64,000 nucleotides of DNA from Promicromonosporaceae bacterium. Its GTDB lineage: Bacteria; Actinomycetota; Actinomycetes; Actinomycetales; Cellulomonadaceae. This document shows positions 35,035-43,504 of the stretch, piece after piece. How positions within the stretch are numbered: position 1 is the stretch's first letter; every line of letters begins with the position of its first letter. The DNA lies in assembly GCA_009783295.1 (NCBI GenBank), contig WRHK01000013.1, forward strand, positions 1-64,000. Reading direction: 5' to 3'. The position numbers were made by a program, and so were the translations under genes. Under the pieces are notes generated by a model. The model did no database searches. It saw only the letters and a program-made list of their open reading frames with translations, and had not been told where the DNA came from.

Positions 35035-36753
35035 TCAGAACACCTGCCGCAGGTTGGCCCGCGTGAGGTCGAGCAGCTCGTCGCCGCGGCCGCTCAGCAG
35101 GGTGCGCAGCGTGTAGAGCGCGAACCCCTTCGCCTGGTCCAGCTTGACCGACGGCGGGATGGTCAGCTCCTGCCGCTCGGTGACGACGTCGACCAGCGCG
35201 GGGCCGTCGTAGGCGAGCGCCTTGCGCAGCGCGCCCTCCAGGTCCTTCGACCGCTCCACCCGGAACGCCTTGAGCCCGACGGCCTCGGCGATCGCTGCCA
35301 GCGACGGGTTCTGCAGGCCCGTCGTGTGGGTCACGAACCCGGCCGACTTCATCTCCAGCTCGACGAAGTTCAGGGAGGAGTTGTTGAAGACGACGATCTT
35401 CACGGGCAGGTTGTTCTGCCGCAGGGTCAGCAGCTCGCCCAGCAGCATCTCGACGCCGCCGTCGCCGGAGAGCGTCACCACCTGCCGGCCCGTCGCCGCC
35501 GCCGCGCCGACGGCCTGCGGCACGGCGTTGGCCATCGACCCGTGGATGAACGAGCCGAGCATCGACCGCCTGCCGTTCATCGTCAGGTAGCGGGCCGCCC
35601 AGATCACCGGTGAGCCGACGTCGGGGATGAACACGGCGTCGTCGTCGGCGAGCTCGTCGATCATGCGGGCCACGTACTGCGGGTGCAGCGGCTGGTCGCC
35701 GCGGCGGGGCGTGGCGAGGTCGTCGAGCTTGGTGCGCGTCTTGGCGTAGTGGGCCAGCGCGTCGTCGAGGTGCGTGCGCGACGACGACTGCGGCAGCAGC
35801 GGCAGCAGCGCGTCGACCGTCTCGGCGACGTCGCCCACGAGCCCCAGCGCCAGCGGCACGCGGCGGCCCAGGTGCTCGCCGCGCACGTCCACCTGGATGA
35901 CCGTCGCGTCCGACGGCAGGAACGGCGTGTACGGGAAGTCGGTGCCCAGCATGAGCAGCGTGTCGGCGGCGTCCATGGCCTTGTAGCCCGACGCGAAGCC
36001 CAGCAGGCCCGTCATGCCGACGTCGTACGGGTTGTCCGGCTCCACGAACTCCTTGGAGCGCAGCGTGTGGACCACGGGCGCGTTGAGGCGGCCCGCGAGC
36101 GCCACCACCTGGTCGTGCGCGTGCTGCGCGCCCGCGCCGGCGAGGATCGTGACGCGCTTGGCCTTGCGCAGCAGGTCGGCGGCCTGGCCGAGCTCGCCGG
36201 GCGAGGGCAGCACGCGCGGCGACGTCGCGCGGATCGGCGTGACGGTGGTGTCCTGCGCCTCCGCGAGCGCGATGTCGCCGGGGATCACGACGACGGCCAC
36301 GCCGCGCTTCTCGATCGCGGTCTGCATGGCGATGCGCAGCACGCGGGGCATCTGCGACGGCGACGCCACGTACTCCGAGTACACGGACGCCTCGCGGAAC
36401 AGCTCCTGCGGGTGCGTCTCCTGGAAGTACCCGGTGCCGATCTCCGACGTCGGGATGTGCGCCGCGATCGCGAGCACGGGCACGTGGTTGCGGTTCGCGT
36501 CGAACAGCCCGTTGATGAGGTGCAGGTTGCCCGGCCCCGCGGAGCCGACCGCCACGGCGATCTGCCCCGTCAGGGCGGCCTCGGCGCCGGCCGCGAACGC
36601 CGCGGCCTCCTCGTGGCGCACGTGCACCCAGTCGATGCCGGAGCCCCGCAGGGCGTCCGTGAACCCGTTGAGCGAGTCCCCGGGGATGCCGTAGACGCGC
36701 TTCACGCCGGCGGCGACGAGGGTGTCGACCATGTTCTTGGCGACGGTGGTCAT
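35035..36753 (-). CDS. poxB: Pyruvate dehydrogenase (quinone)/pyruvate oxidase
   Basis: A 572-residue thiamin-diphosphate flavoenzyme, the same length as E. coli PoxB. It decarboxylates pyruvate to acetate, passing electrons to quinone at the membrane. Seen are YGIPGDSLNGFTDAL, the catalytic Glu in VRHEEAAAFAAGAEA, and the ThDP-binding GDGGVEMLLGELLTLRQNNLPVKIVVFNN. The C-terminus (PPSVKLDQAKGFALYTLRTLLSGRGDELLDL) matches the lipid-binding tail region. Start ATG overlaps the TGA of the upstream TetR gene (ATGA). Confidence 0.92.
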   Translation of the reverse strand: MTTVAKNMVDTLVAAGVKRVYGIPGDSLNGFTDALRGSGIDWVHVRHEEAAAFAAGAEAALTGQIAVAVGSAGPGNLHLINGLFDANRNHVPVLAIAAHIPTSEIGTGYFQETHPQELFREASVYSEYVASPSQMPRVLRIAMQTAIEKRGVAVVVIPGDIALAEAQDTTVTPIRATSPRVLPSPGELGQAADLLRKAKRVTILAGAGAQHAHDQVVALAGRLNAPVVHTLRSKEFVEPDNPYDVGMTGLLGFASGYKAMDAADTLLMLGTDFPYTPFLPSDATVIQVDVRGEHLGRRVPLALGLVGDVAETVDALLPLLPQSSSRTHLDDALAHYAKTRTKLDDLATPRRGDQPLHPQYVARMIDELADDDAVFIPDVGSPVIWAARYLTMNGRRSMLGSFIHGSMANAVPQAVGAAAATGRQVVTLSGDGGVEMLLGELLTLRQNNLPVKIVVFNNSSLNFVELEMKSAGFVTHTTGLQNPSLAAIAEAVGLKAFRVERSKDLEGALRKALAYDGPALVDVVTERQELTIPPSVKLDQAKGFALYTLRTLLSGRGDELLDLTRANLRQVF

Positions 36754-37358
36754 GCTGACCTTCTTCGTGGTGGGAACGGGTGGGAGATCGCGGGCCACAC
36801 CAGGTCGGCGACCTGGCGGGCGAGCCCGGCGTCGAGGGGCGCGTGGCCCCACACCAGCCGGTGGTACACGGGGGCGAACAGGGCGTCGACCACGAGCTCC
36901 AGGTCGACGTCGGCACGCACCTCGCCCGCGGCGATGCCGCGCTCGAGGTGGTGCACGGCGCGCTCGCGGCGCGGGCCCAGCCAGCGGGCCAGCAGCTCCT
37001 GGCCCAGGGCGGGGGCGCTCGCGGACGCCGCGAGAAGCTGCCGCAGCAGGGCCCCGGCGGGGGTGTCGCGCAGCAGGGTGACGAGGGCGTCGACCTGGAG
37101 GGTCAGCGCCTCGCGGACGGGGAGGTCGTCGGAGAACTCGATGCTCTCGTGGAACCGCTCGAGCAGCCCCTCGGCGAGCACGGCCGCCGTCGACGGCCAC
37201 CACTTGTAGATGGTGGTGCGGGAGACGCCGGCGGCCTGGGCGACGGCGTCGACCGTGGGCACGCACCCCTCGGAGAGGGCGAGGTCCGCGGCGGCGTCGA
37301 GGATCGCGAGGCGCGTCGCCTCCGACCGGGGCCTGCCGACCGTCCTATTACTGGACAC
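36750..37358 (-). CDS. TetR-family regulator coupled to poxB
   Basis: A 202-residue regulator with VGRPRSEATRLAILDAAADLALSEG and GVSRTTIYKWWPSTAAVLAEG as the helix-turn-helix and a C-terminal domain of the TetR_C_11-like kind. GTG at 37358 is chosen because TATTGT (minus strand, 37366-37371) ends 7 bases upstream; a GTG three codons earlier is an alternative. GGACA-CGC-TGTTC at 37353-37365 may be an operator. Translationally coupled to poxB and divergent from the LysE gene, so it may control both. Confidence 0.85.
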   Translation of the reverse strand: MSSNRTVGRPRSEATRLAILDAAADLALSEGCVPTVDAVAQAAGVSRTTIYKWWPSTAAVLAEGLLERFHESIEFSDDLPVREALTLQVDALVTLLRDTPAGALLRQLLAASASAPALGQELLARWLGPRRERAVHHLERGIAAGEVRADVDLELVVDALFAPVYHRLVWGHAPLDAGLARQVADLVWPAISHPFPPRRRSA

Positions 37359-37397
37359 GCTGTTCACAATACTCCCGGCGGACGTACCCTGCGTGTC

Positions 37398-38021
37398 GTG
37401 TCGATCACGCTCTGGCTGACGCTCGTCGGCGCGGGCGCGCTCATCTCCTTCACCCCCGGCGCCGGCGCCATCAACACCATGTCCAACGCGCTGAGCGTCG
37501 GCTGGTCCCGCTCGCTGTGGGGGATCCTCGGGCAGGAGCTCGCGCTGCTCGTGCACATCGCGGTGGTCGCCGCGGGCGTGGGCGCGCTCGTCACGGGCAC
37601 CCCCTGGCTGTTCGACACCATCCGGTACGTCGGCGCCGCCTACCTGGTCTACCTGGGCGTGCGCCAGTTCGCGGCGTCGACGACGGCGGCCGCCGCGCCC
37701 GGCCCGGCCGGCCTCGTCGAGGGCGGCGGGTCGATGTTCCGCCGCGGGCTGCTGGTCAACCTCACCAACCCCAAGGCCATCGTGTTCCTGCTGGCGTTCG
37801 TGCCGCAGTTCGTGCGGCCCGACCGCCCGCTGGCCACGCAGTACGGGGTGCTCACCGCCACCGTCGTGGTGATCGACGTGGCCGTCATGTGGTTCTTCTT
37901 CGCGACGGCGGCGCGCGGGCTCGGACGCATCACCGCGCGCGAGTCAGGGCAGAAGGTCGTCAACCGGGTGTTCGGCAGCCTGTTCGTCGGCGTCGGCGCG
38001 CTGCTCGCGGCGATCCACTAG
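37398..38021 (+). CDS. LysE-family amino-acid exporter
   Basis: A 207-residue membrane protein with six helices and the LysE/RhtB motif LISFTPGAGAINTMSNALSVGW near the start and GLLVNLTNPKAIVFLLAFVPQFV later. It exports an amino acid or a homoserine-lactone-like compound; specificity is unknown. GTG start with TACCCT at 37385-37390 and a 7-base gap. Divergent from the TetR-poxB pair. Confidence 0.9.
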   Translation: MSITLWLTLVGAGALISFTPGAGAINTMSNALSVGWSRSLWGILGQELALLVHIAVVAAGVGALVTGTPWLFDTIRYVGAAYLVYLGVRQFAASTTAAAAPGPAGLVEGGGSMFRRGLLVNLTNPKAIVFLLAFVPQFVRPDRPLATQYGVLTATVVVIDVAVMWFFFATAARGLGRITARESGQKVVNRVFGSLFVGVGALLAAIH

Positions 38022-38032
38022 GCCTCGAGCCA

Positions 38033-38413
38033 CTAGCGCCCGAAAGGCGACCGCGGGTCGCCCTTGCGCCGCCGGCGCAGCGCCGCCGGGGCCGGCCAGG
38101 GCAGCTCCCACCGCTCGACGGGCGCGTCGATCGCGCCGCCGTCGTCGGACTGGACCACCACGCCGTCCGGGGCCACCCGCACGATCCGCACGCGGACGGA
38201 CGGGCCGCGGTCGCGGTCCAGCATCCACACGTCGCCGAGCCAGCCGATGCCCTCCTCGTTGAGCGCGTCCTCGGCGTCGAGCCAGTCCAGCGGGCCCGTG
38301 AGGTCGTGGCCCAGCAGCGTGACGGCGACCCACTTGCGGCCCTTCGGGCGGATCCAGCCCACGGGCTCACGGTCGCCGGGGCGTCGGTGGACGATCCAGT
38401 CGGCGGGAGGCAT
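38033..38413 (-). CDS. Small protein of unknown function
   Basis: A 126-residue soluble protein I do not recognise. It is rich in Trp and Asp, with a strand-like middle (VGWIRPKGRKWVAVTLLGHDLTG, RVRIVRVAPDGVVVQSDDG) and a basic C-terminus. The ATG at 38413 has TAGCGT (minus strand, 38421-38426) 7 bases upstream. It converges on the LysE gene with 11 bases between and is divergent from the amidotransferase gene. Confidence 0.6.
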   Translation of the reverse strand: MPPADWIVHRRPGDREPVGWIRPKGRKWVAVTLLGHDLTGPLDWLDAEDALNEEGIGWLGDVWMLDRDRGPSVRVRIVRVAPDGVVVQSDDGGAIDAPVERWELPWPAPAALRRRRKGDPRSPFGR

Positions 38414-38454
38414 GCCGGGCACGCTACCCGGCCGCCCCGGTTGCGGCTGCCCGA

Positions 38455-39213
38455 GTGGTCGTCGCACTGTGGATCGTGGCGCCGTTCCTGCTGCTCTCCA
38501 CCCGCGCCGAGGACGTCGCGGCCGACGGCGAGGTCGCGGGCATCCTCCGGTACGGCGGGCTCACGCCCGACCGCCTGCGCCGGGTCCGCCTCGAGGCGGC
38601 GCCCATGCCGCGCATCGACCTCGACGACTACGCGGGCATCATCGTTGGCGGCGGCCCGTTCAACGCGTCCGACCCGCCCGACCAGAAGTCTCCTGTGCAG
38701 CAGCGGGTCGAGAGCGAGTTCGCGACCCTGCTCGACGAGGTGGTCGACCGCGACTTCCCGTTCCTGGGCGCCTGCTACGGCGTCGGCACGCTGGGCGTGC
38801 ACGAGGGCGCCGTCGTCGACCACACGTTCGGCGAGCCCGTGGGACCCGTCACGGTCGAGCTCACGCCCGACGGCGAGGCCGACCCCCTGCTGGCCGGCCT
38901 GCCGCACCAGTTCGACGCGCTCGTGGGGCACAAGGAGGCCGTCCGCAAGCTGCCGTCGCACGCCGTGCTGCTGGCGACGTCGGCGTCGTGCCCCGTGCAG
39001 ATGTTCCGCATCCGCACCAACCTCTACGCCACCCAGTTCCACCCGGAGCTCGACGTCGCCGAGGCGCAGCAGCGCATCACCACCTACCGCGACAACGGGT
39101 ACTTCGAGCCCGAGGAGTACGAGACCGTGCTGGCGCGGGCCGCCTCGCGGACCATCACCCACCCGCACCGCATCCTGCGGACGTTCGTCGAGCGCTTCGG
39201 CTCCGGGGAGTAG
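38455..39213 (+). CDS. Class I glutamine amidotransferase
   Basis: A 252-residue GATase1 protein. The nucleophile is the Cys in FLGACYGVGTLG and the His/Glu pair is in ATQFHPELDVAE, so the glutaminase triad is complete. It is like the stand-alone GuaA-related amidotransferases; no synthetase partner is adjacent, so the ammonia acceptor is unknown. The GTG start is uncertain: homology begins near PFLLLSTRAED, so an in-frame GTG at 38476 is also possible. Confidence 0.85.
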   Translation: MVVALWIVAPFLLLSTRAEDVAADGEVAGILRYGGLTPDRLRRVRLEAAPMPRIDLDDYAGIIVGGGPFNASDPPDQKSPVQQRVESEFATLLDEVVDRDFPFLGACYGVGTLGVHEGAVVDHTFGEPVGPVTVELTPDGEADPLLAGLPHQFDALVGHKEAVRKLPSHAVLLATSASCPVQMFRIRTNLYATQFHPELDVAEAQQRITTYRDNGYFEPEEYETVLARAASRTITHPHRILRTFVERFGSGE

Positions 39214-39224
39214 AGGATTCCCGC

Positions 39225-39611
39225 GTGCTGGTACTCGGTGTCGTCGCGGCGGTCGTGGCCGCGCTGGTCCACGTCTACATCTTCGTGCTCGAGACCCTGA
39301 GGTGGGAGCGGCCCGCCACGCGCGCCGTCTTCGGCACCACGGCCGAGGAGGCCGCCGTGACGCGGCCGCTCGCCGCCAACCAGGGCGTGTACAACCTGCT
39401 GCTGGCGGTCGTCACGGGCGTGGGCGTCGCGCTGGTCGCCTCCGTGCCCGGCGCCGGGACGGCGCTCATGCTCGCCGGGACCGGGTCGATGGTGGTCGCG
39501 GCGTGCTATCTCGTGTCGACGGATCGCACCAAGGTGCGGGCGGCGGTGGTGCAGGGCGCGGCCCCGGTGGTCGCCGTCGTGGCGACCACCGTGTGGCTCG
39601 CGACCCGCTGA
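39225..39611 (+). CDS. DUF1304 membrane protein
   Basis: A 128-residue protein with four helices and the DUF1304 pattern (LVHVYIFVLETLRWERPATRAVFG, LAANQGVYNLLLA). Function unknown. GTG start, preceded by GGGAGTAGAGGA and 11 bases after the amidotransferase stop, so likely cotranscribed. Its stop is 1 base from that of the convergent permease. Confidence 0.85.
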   Translation: MLVLGVVAAVVAALVHVYIFVLETLRWERPATRAVFGTTAEEAAVTRPLAANQGVYNLLLAVVTGVGVALVASVPGAGTALMLAGTGSMVVAACYLVSTDRTKVRAAVVQGAAPVVAVVATTVWLATR

Positions 39612-39612
39612 C

Positions 39613-40644
39613 CTACGTGCTGCTCCCCGCGGGCGCCGACGCGGTCTCCGCCGACGCCACCTCGCCCGCGATCGACTTCGGCAGGCGCCGTGGTCTCGGC
39701 TTGCCGCGACGCTGCGCTCGGATGCGGTCGGCGACGATGGCGACGCCCAGCACCAGGCCGAGGGCGACCTGCTGGTAGAACGGCGACACGTTGAGCACGA
39801 TGAGCGCGTTGTTGATGAGCATCAGCAGCAGTGCCCCGGCGACCACGCCGATGACGCGCCCCTCACCGCCGTAGAGGCTGACGCCGCCGATGACGGCGGC
39901 GGCGATCGCGTCGAGCTCCCAGCCGCTGCCGACGCTCGGGTCCCCCACGCCGATGCGCCCGATCACGAGCACGCCCACCAGGCCGGCGCACGAGCCGCTG
40001 ATCACGTAGGTGATGAGCTGGCGGCGCAGCACGGGGATGCCCGAGAGGCGCGCGGCCTCGATGTTGCCGCCGACGGCGTAGATCTGCCGCCCGGCGTAGG
40101 TGCGCTCGAGGAAGAACCAGGCGGCCACGGCCACCACGATGAAGACGATGACGGGCACCGGCACGCCCAGGACGTCGGTCTCGACGATGGTCAGGTAGGC
40201 GTTCGACACCCCGCTGATCGGCTGGCCCTTGGTCAGCGCGAGCGCGCCGCCCGCCGCCGCCGTCAGCGTGACCAGCGTGATCGCGAACGGTGGCACGTTG
40301 AGCCTGGTCACGAACCACCCGTGCAGGTAGCCGATCACCATGCCGATGACGACCGACATCGGCACGCACAGCCACACCGGCACGCCCAGGTTGGCGTTGA
40401 AGTAGGCGCTCACCATCGACGAGAACGCGACCACCGAGCCCGGCGACAGGTCGATGCCGCCCGTGAGGATCGCGAACGTCACGCCCACGGCGAGGATGCC
40501 GTAGTTGGCGAGGTCGAGCCCGATGACCTGCAGGTTGCTCGGGTTCGCGAAGCTGGGCCGCGCGATCGTCACCCCGATGAACACGACGATGCAGGCGGCG
40601 ATGACGCCGAACTCGGGCACCTCGGTCAGCCGACGGAACCTCAC
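39613..40644 (-). CDS. Ribose-type sugar ABC transporter permease
   Basis: A 343-residue permease of the RbsC/XylH family with 8-10 helices and the motifs FAILTGGIDLSPGSVVAFSSM and GGVSLYGGEGRVIGVVAGALLL. It forms the membrane channel for the ATPase and binding protein encoded upstream. GTG start overlaps the ATPase stop (GTGA). Last gene of the operon. Confidence 0.92.
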   Translation of the reverse strand: MRFRRLTEVPEFGVIAACIVVFIGVTIARPSFANPSNLQVIGLDLANYGILAVGVTFAILTGGIDLSPGSVVAFSSMVSAYFNANLGVPVWLCVPMSVVIGMVIGYLHGWFVTRLNVPPFAITLVTLTAAAGGALALTKGQPISGVSNAYLTIVETDVLGVPVPVIVFIVVAVAAWFFLERTYAGRQIYAVGGNIEAARLSGIPVLRRQLITYVISGSCAGLVGVLVIGRIGVGDPSVGSGWELDAIAAAVIGGVSLYGGEGRVIGVVAGALLLMLINNALIVLNVSPFYQQVALGLVLGVAIVADRIRAQRRGKPRPRRLPKSIAGEVASAETASAPAGSST

Positions 40645-42182
40645 GACGCCACCTCCACCCCGGTCGCACTGCGCATGATGACTTCCTTCGAGAACTCGCT
40701 CCGGTCGAGGACCGCCTCGATGCGGCCCTTCCTGAGCACGGCGATCCGGTCGGCGAGCCCGAACAGCTCGTCGAGCTCGGACGACACGACGATCACCGCC
40801 ACCCCGTTCTCGGCCGCGCCCTCGATCAGGTCGTAGATGTCGGCCTTGGCGCCGACGTCGACCCCGCGGGTGGGCTCGTCGAGGATCAGCAGCTGCGGCT
40901 CGACCCCGAACCACCGCGAGAACACGACGCGCTGCTGGTTGCCGCCCGACAGCGACCGCACGGGCTGCTCCATCGCGGACAGCCGCACCTTGGTGAGGTC
41001 GAGCAGCGTGCGGGCGCGGCGTTTCTCGGCCGCCGGGCCGAACACGCCGCCGTGTCCGATGCGCTGGAGGGTCGGCAGGGTGACGTTCCACCGCACGGGC
41101 GACCCGGGCACGATCGACTGCAGCTTGCGGTCCTCGGGCACCAGGGCGACGCCGTGGTCGACGGCGTCCTTGGGGGTGCGCGGCGCGTACTTGCGCCCGC
41201 CGAGCGTCATCGAGCCGCCGGTCGCCTGGATCCCGCCGAACAGGGTGTGGACCAGGCGGCTGCGCCCAGCCCCCATGAGCCCCGCGATGCCGAGGATCTC
41301 GCCCTCGTGCACGGTGAGGTCGACGGGCCCGACGCCCGGCGCCTCGAGCCGGGACGCCGCGAACACGACCTTCTTCTCGACGGCCCCTTCGTGCTGCTCG
41401 GCGACGGCGTGGAACAGGTCGCGGCCCACCATGGAGCGGATGAGCCGGTCGTCGGAGGCCTCCGCCACGGGCATCTCGTCGACCTTGCGGCCGTTGCGCA
41501 GCACGAGGATGCGGTCGCTGGCCTCGCGCACCTCCTCCAGCCGGTGGCCGACGAACAGCACCGCCCCGCCCTCGGCCGCGTGCCGGCGGGCGATCGCGAT
41601 GACCTTGTCGGCCTCGACGGGCCCGAGCGCCGACGTCGGCTCGTCGAGCACCAGCAGGCGCGACGGACGGCCGACGGCCTTGGCGATCTCGAGCATCTGC
41701 CGCGCCGGCACCGAGAGCGTCGACACGACGGCGGCGGGCGACACGTCGAGGCCCACGCCGTCGAGCATGCGCTGCGCCTCGCGCGCGACGGCCCGGGCGT
41801 CGTACCCGAACCGGCGGGCGCCCTCGGGCCGCATGCCCAGGCAGAGGTTCTCGGCGACGCTCAGCTGGTTCACCAGCGGGAACTCCTGCGACACCATCGC
41901 GACGCCGGCGGCCTTGCTCGCCATCGGCGACCCGGTGGTGAGCGGCTCCCCCGCGATCTCGATCTCGCTGCCCGGGTCGGGCGCGACCATGCCGGACAGG
42001 ATGCCCAGCAGGGTCGACTTGCCCGCCCCGTTCTCGCCGACGAGCCCGGTGACCTCGCCGAAGCGCAGCTCGAGCTCGTCGAGCGAGAGCACCGTGGTCT
42101 CGCCGTACGTCTTGGCCACGTGACGCAGGGAGACGGTCCGCTCCCCGTCCCCCTGCGTCACGTCGGGCTGTGACTCGGTCAC
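40641..42182 (-). CDS. Ribose-type sugar ABC transporter ATPase (two nucleotide-binding domains)
   Basis: A 513-residue RbsA/MglA-type protein. The first domain has GENGAGKST, the LSVPARQMLEIAKAV signature and LVLDEPTSALG; the second has a degenerate Walker A (GLMGAGRSR), LSGGNQQRVVFSRW and LILDEPTRGVDVGAK, the usual asymmetry of this family. GTG start overlaps the TGA of the binding-protein gene. Confidence 0.92.
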   Translation of the reverse strand: MTESQPDVTQGDGERTVSLRHVAKTYGETTVLSLDELELRFGEVTGLVGENGAGKSTLLGILSGMVAPDPGSEIEIAGEPLTTGSPMASKAAGVAMVSQEFPLVNQLSVAENLCLGMRPEGARRFGYDARAVAREAQRMLDGVGLDVSPAAVVSTLSVPARQMLEIAKAVGRPSRLLVLDEPTSALGPVEADKVIAIARRHAAEGGAVLFVGHRLEEVREASDRILVLRNGRKVDEMPVAEASDDRLIRSMVGRDLFHAVAEQHEGAVEKKVVFAASRLEAPGVGPVDLTVHEGEILGIAGLMGAGRSRLVHTLFGGIQATGGSMTLGGRKYAPRTPKDAVDHGVALVPEDRKLQSIVPGSPVRWNVTLPTLQRIGHGGVFGPAAEKRRARTLLDLTKVRLSAMEQPVRSLSGGNQQRVVFSRWFGVEPQLLILDEPTRGVDVGAKADIYDLIEGAAENGVAVIVVSSELDELFGLADRIAVLRKGRIEAVLDRSEFSKEVIMRSATGVEVAS

Positions 42183-43315
42183 TGCGACTTCAGGCCGATC
42201 TTCGACCAGAAGGCCGTGAAGTCGGACTCGTTGGCCTTCGTCATGACGCCGACGCCTGTGGACAGGACGCCCGCGGAGGCGAAGTAGGGCTGGAACAGCG
42301 CCATGGCCGCGGACTCGCCGAGCGCCTTGTCGGCGGCCAGCGCGTACGCGCTCATGTAGCCCTGGTAGTACGGGCGCTGCAGCACCGACGCCGCGATGAG
42401 GCCGCTCTTGACGTCGGCCACGGTGTCGGACTCGCCGTCGTCGGACACGATCGTGATCTTGCCGACCTTGTTCGCGGCGCGCACGGCCTGCCCGGCGGCA
42501 CCGCCGTCGTACGAGTAGACCGCGTAGATGCCCTTGATGTTCGGGTTCGCCTGGATGGCGGCCTGGAGCTGGGACACGGCGCTCGAGACGTCCTGGTTGT
42601 CGTTGAGCGTCTGGACCACCTTCACGCCGGAGCCCATGCAGTTCTTGAAGCCCTGGATGCGCTGCTGCGTGTTCTGCGCGGTGAGCGAGCCGGAGATCGC
42701 GACGACGTCGCCGCTGCCGATGGCCGACGTCATGGCCCTGCCGGCCGCGCAGCCGGCGTCCGTGTTCGGGGTGCCGATGTAGAACTGCGCCTTGGTGCCA
42801 GGCAGCGGGGAGTCGAACGCGATGACGCTCTGCCCCTTGCCGACGGCGGAGGCGATGGGCTGGGTCAGGGAGTCGGAGGTGACGGCCGAGACCGCCCAGC
42901 CGGAGTAGCCCTGGGTCGAGAGGGTCTCAAGGAGGGACACCTGCGCGGAGGCGGTGGACTGCGTCGGCTCCTCGAACTGGCCGGAGGCGCCCTTGGAGGA
43001 GAGCCACTGCATGGCCTTGTCCCACCCGGCCTTGGCCTCGTTCCAGTAGGACGAGTTGCCGTTGGTGACCATGGCGATCTTGACGCCGCTGAGGTCCTTG
43101 CTGCCGATCGCGGCCTGGATCTTGGTCGTCAGCTCGTCGAGCTTCGAGTCGTTGAACGACGACGACCCCTGGATCGCCGACGCACCGCCGGAGGACGAGG
43201 AGGACGACGAGCCGCTGTTCGCGTTGCTCGACGTCGAGCACCCTGCGACGAGGGCGGCGGCCGCCGTGGCGGCGATGAGGAGGCCTGCGTAGCGGCCCCG
43301 GAATGACCTGTGCAT
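42179..43315 (-). CDS. Periplasmic-binding-protein-like sugar lipoprotein
   Basis: A 378-residue RbsB-family binding protein. The signal peptide ends in a lipobox (ALVAGCSTSS), followed by a Ser-rich linker (about residues 25-48) and a two-lobed sugar-binding fold (VKIAMVTNGNSSYWNEAKAGWDKA, GIYAVYSYDGGAAGQAV). Substrate unknown; likely a pentose, inositol or related sugar. The ATG at 43315 has AAAGGGG upstream. A LacI-type operator lies 55 bases upstream. Confidence 0.9.
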   Translation of the reverse strand: MHRSFRGRYAGLLIAATAAAALVAGCSTSSNANSGSSSSSSSGGASAIQGSSSFNDSKLDELTTKIQAAIGSKDLSGVKIAMVTNGNSSYWNEAKAGWDKAMQWLSSKGASGQFEEPTQSTASAQVSLLETLSTQGYSGWAVSAVTSDSLTQPIASAVGKGQSVIAFDSPLPGTKAQFYIGTPNTDAGCAAGRAMTSAIGSGDVVAISGSLTAQNTQQRIQGFKNCMGSGVKVVQTLNDNQDVSSAVSQLQAAIQANPNIKGIYAVYSYDGGAAGQAVRAANKVGKITIVSDDGESDTVADVKSGLIAASVLQRPYYQGYMSAYALAADKALGESAAMALFQPYFASAGVLSTGVGVMTKANESDFTAFWSKIGLKSQ

Positions 43316-43370
43316 GGAACAACCCCTTTGTGTGCGCCCATTGCTGTGCATCGGCCTGAGCCGGGAACTG

Positions 43371-43384
43371 TGTGAGCGGTCACA
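43371..43384. promoter_or_regulatory. LacI-type operator 1 (sugar ABC operon)
   Basis: TGTGAGCGGTCACA matches the LacI-family consensus TGTGANCGNTCACA exactly. It lies 55 bases upstream of the binding-protein start and probably overlaps its promoter. A perfect palindrome CTCCGGTACCGGAG at 43411-43424 lies in the same gap. Confidence 0.8.
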
Positions 43385-43460
43385 TCTTGTGGCCCTGCAG
43401 GCGACGGTAACTCCGGTACCGGAGAACCTCACCCGCTGTTACCGCATTGTGACAATGTGA

Positions 43461-43474
43461 CGTGAACGGTCACA
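43461..43474. promoter_or_regulatory. LacI-type operator 2 (lacI-like gene)
   Basis: CGTGAACGGTCACA matches the consensus TGTGANCGNTCACA except for the first base. It sits 30 bases upstream of the regulator start, in the likely -35 region, consistent with autoregulation. Confidence 0.75.
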
Positions 43475-43504
43475 TTCGAGCGTGTTCGAGCGCATAATCT
43501 CGGC

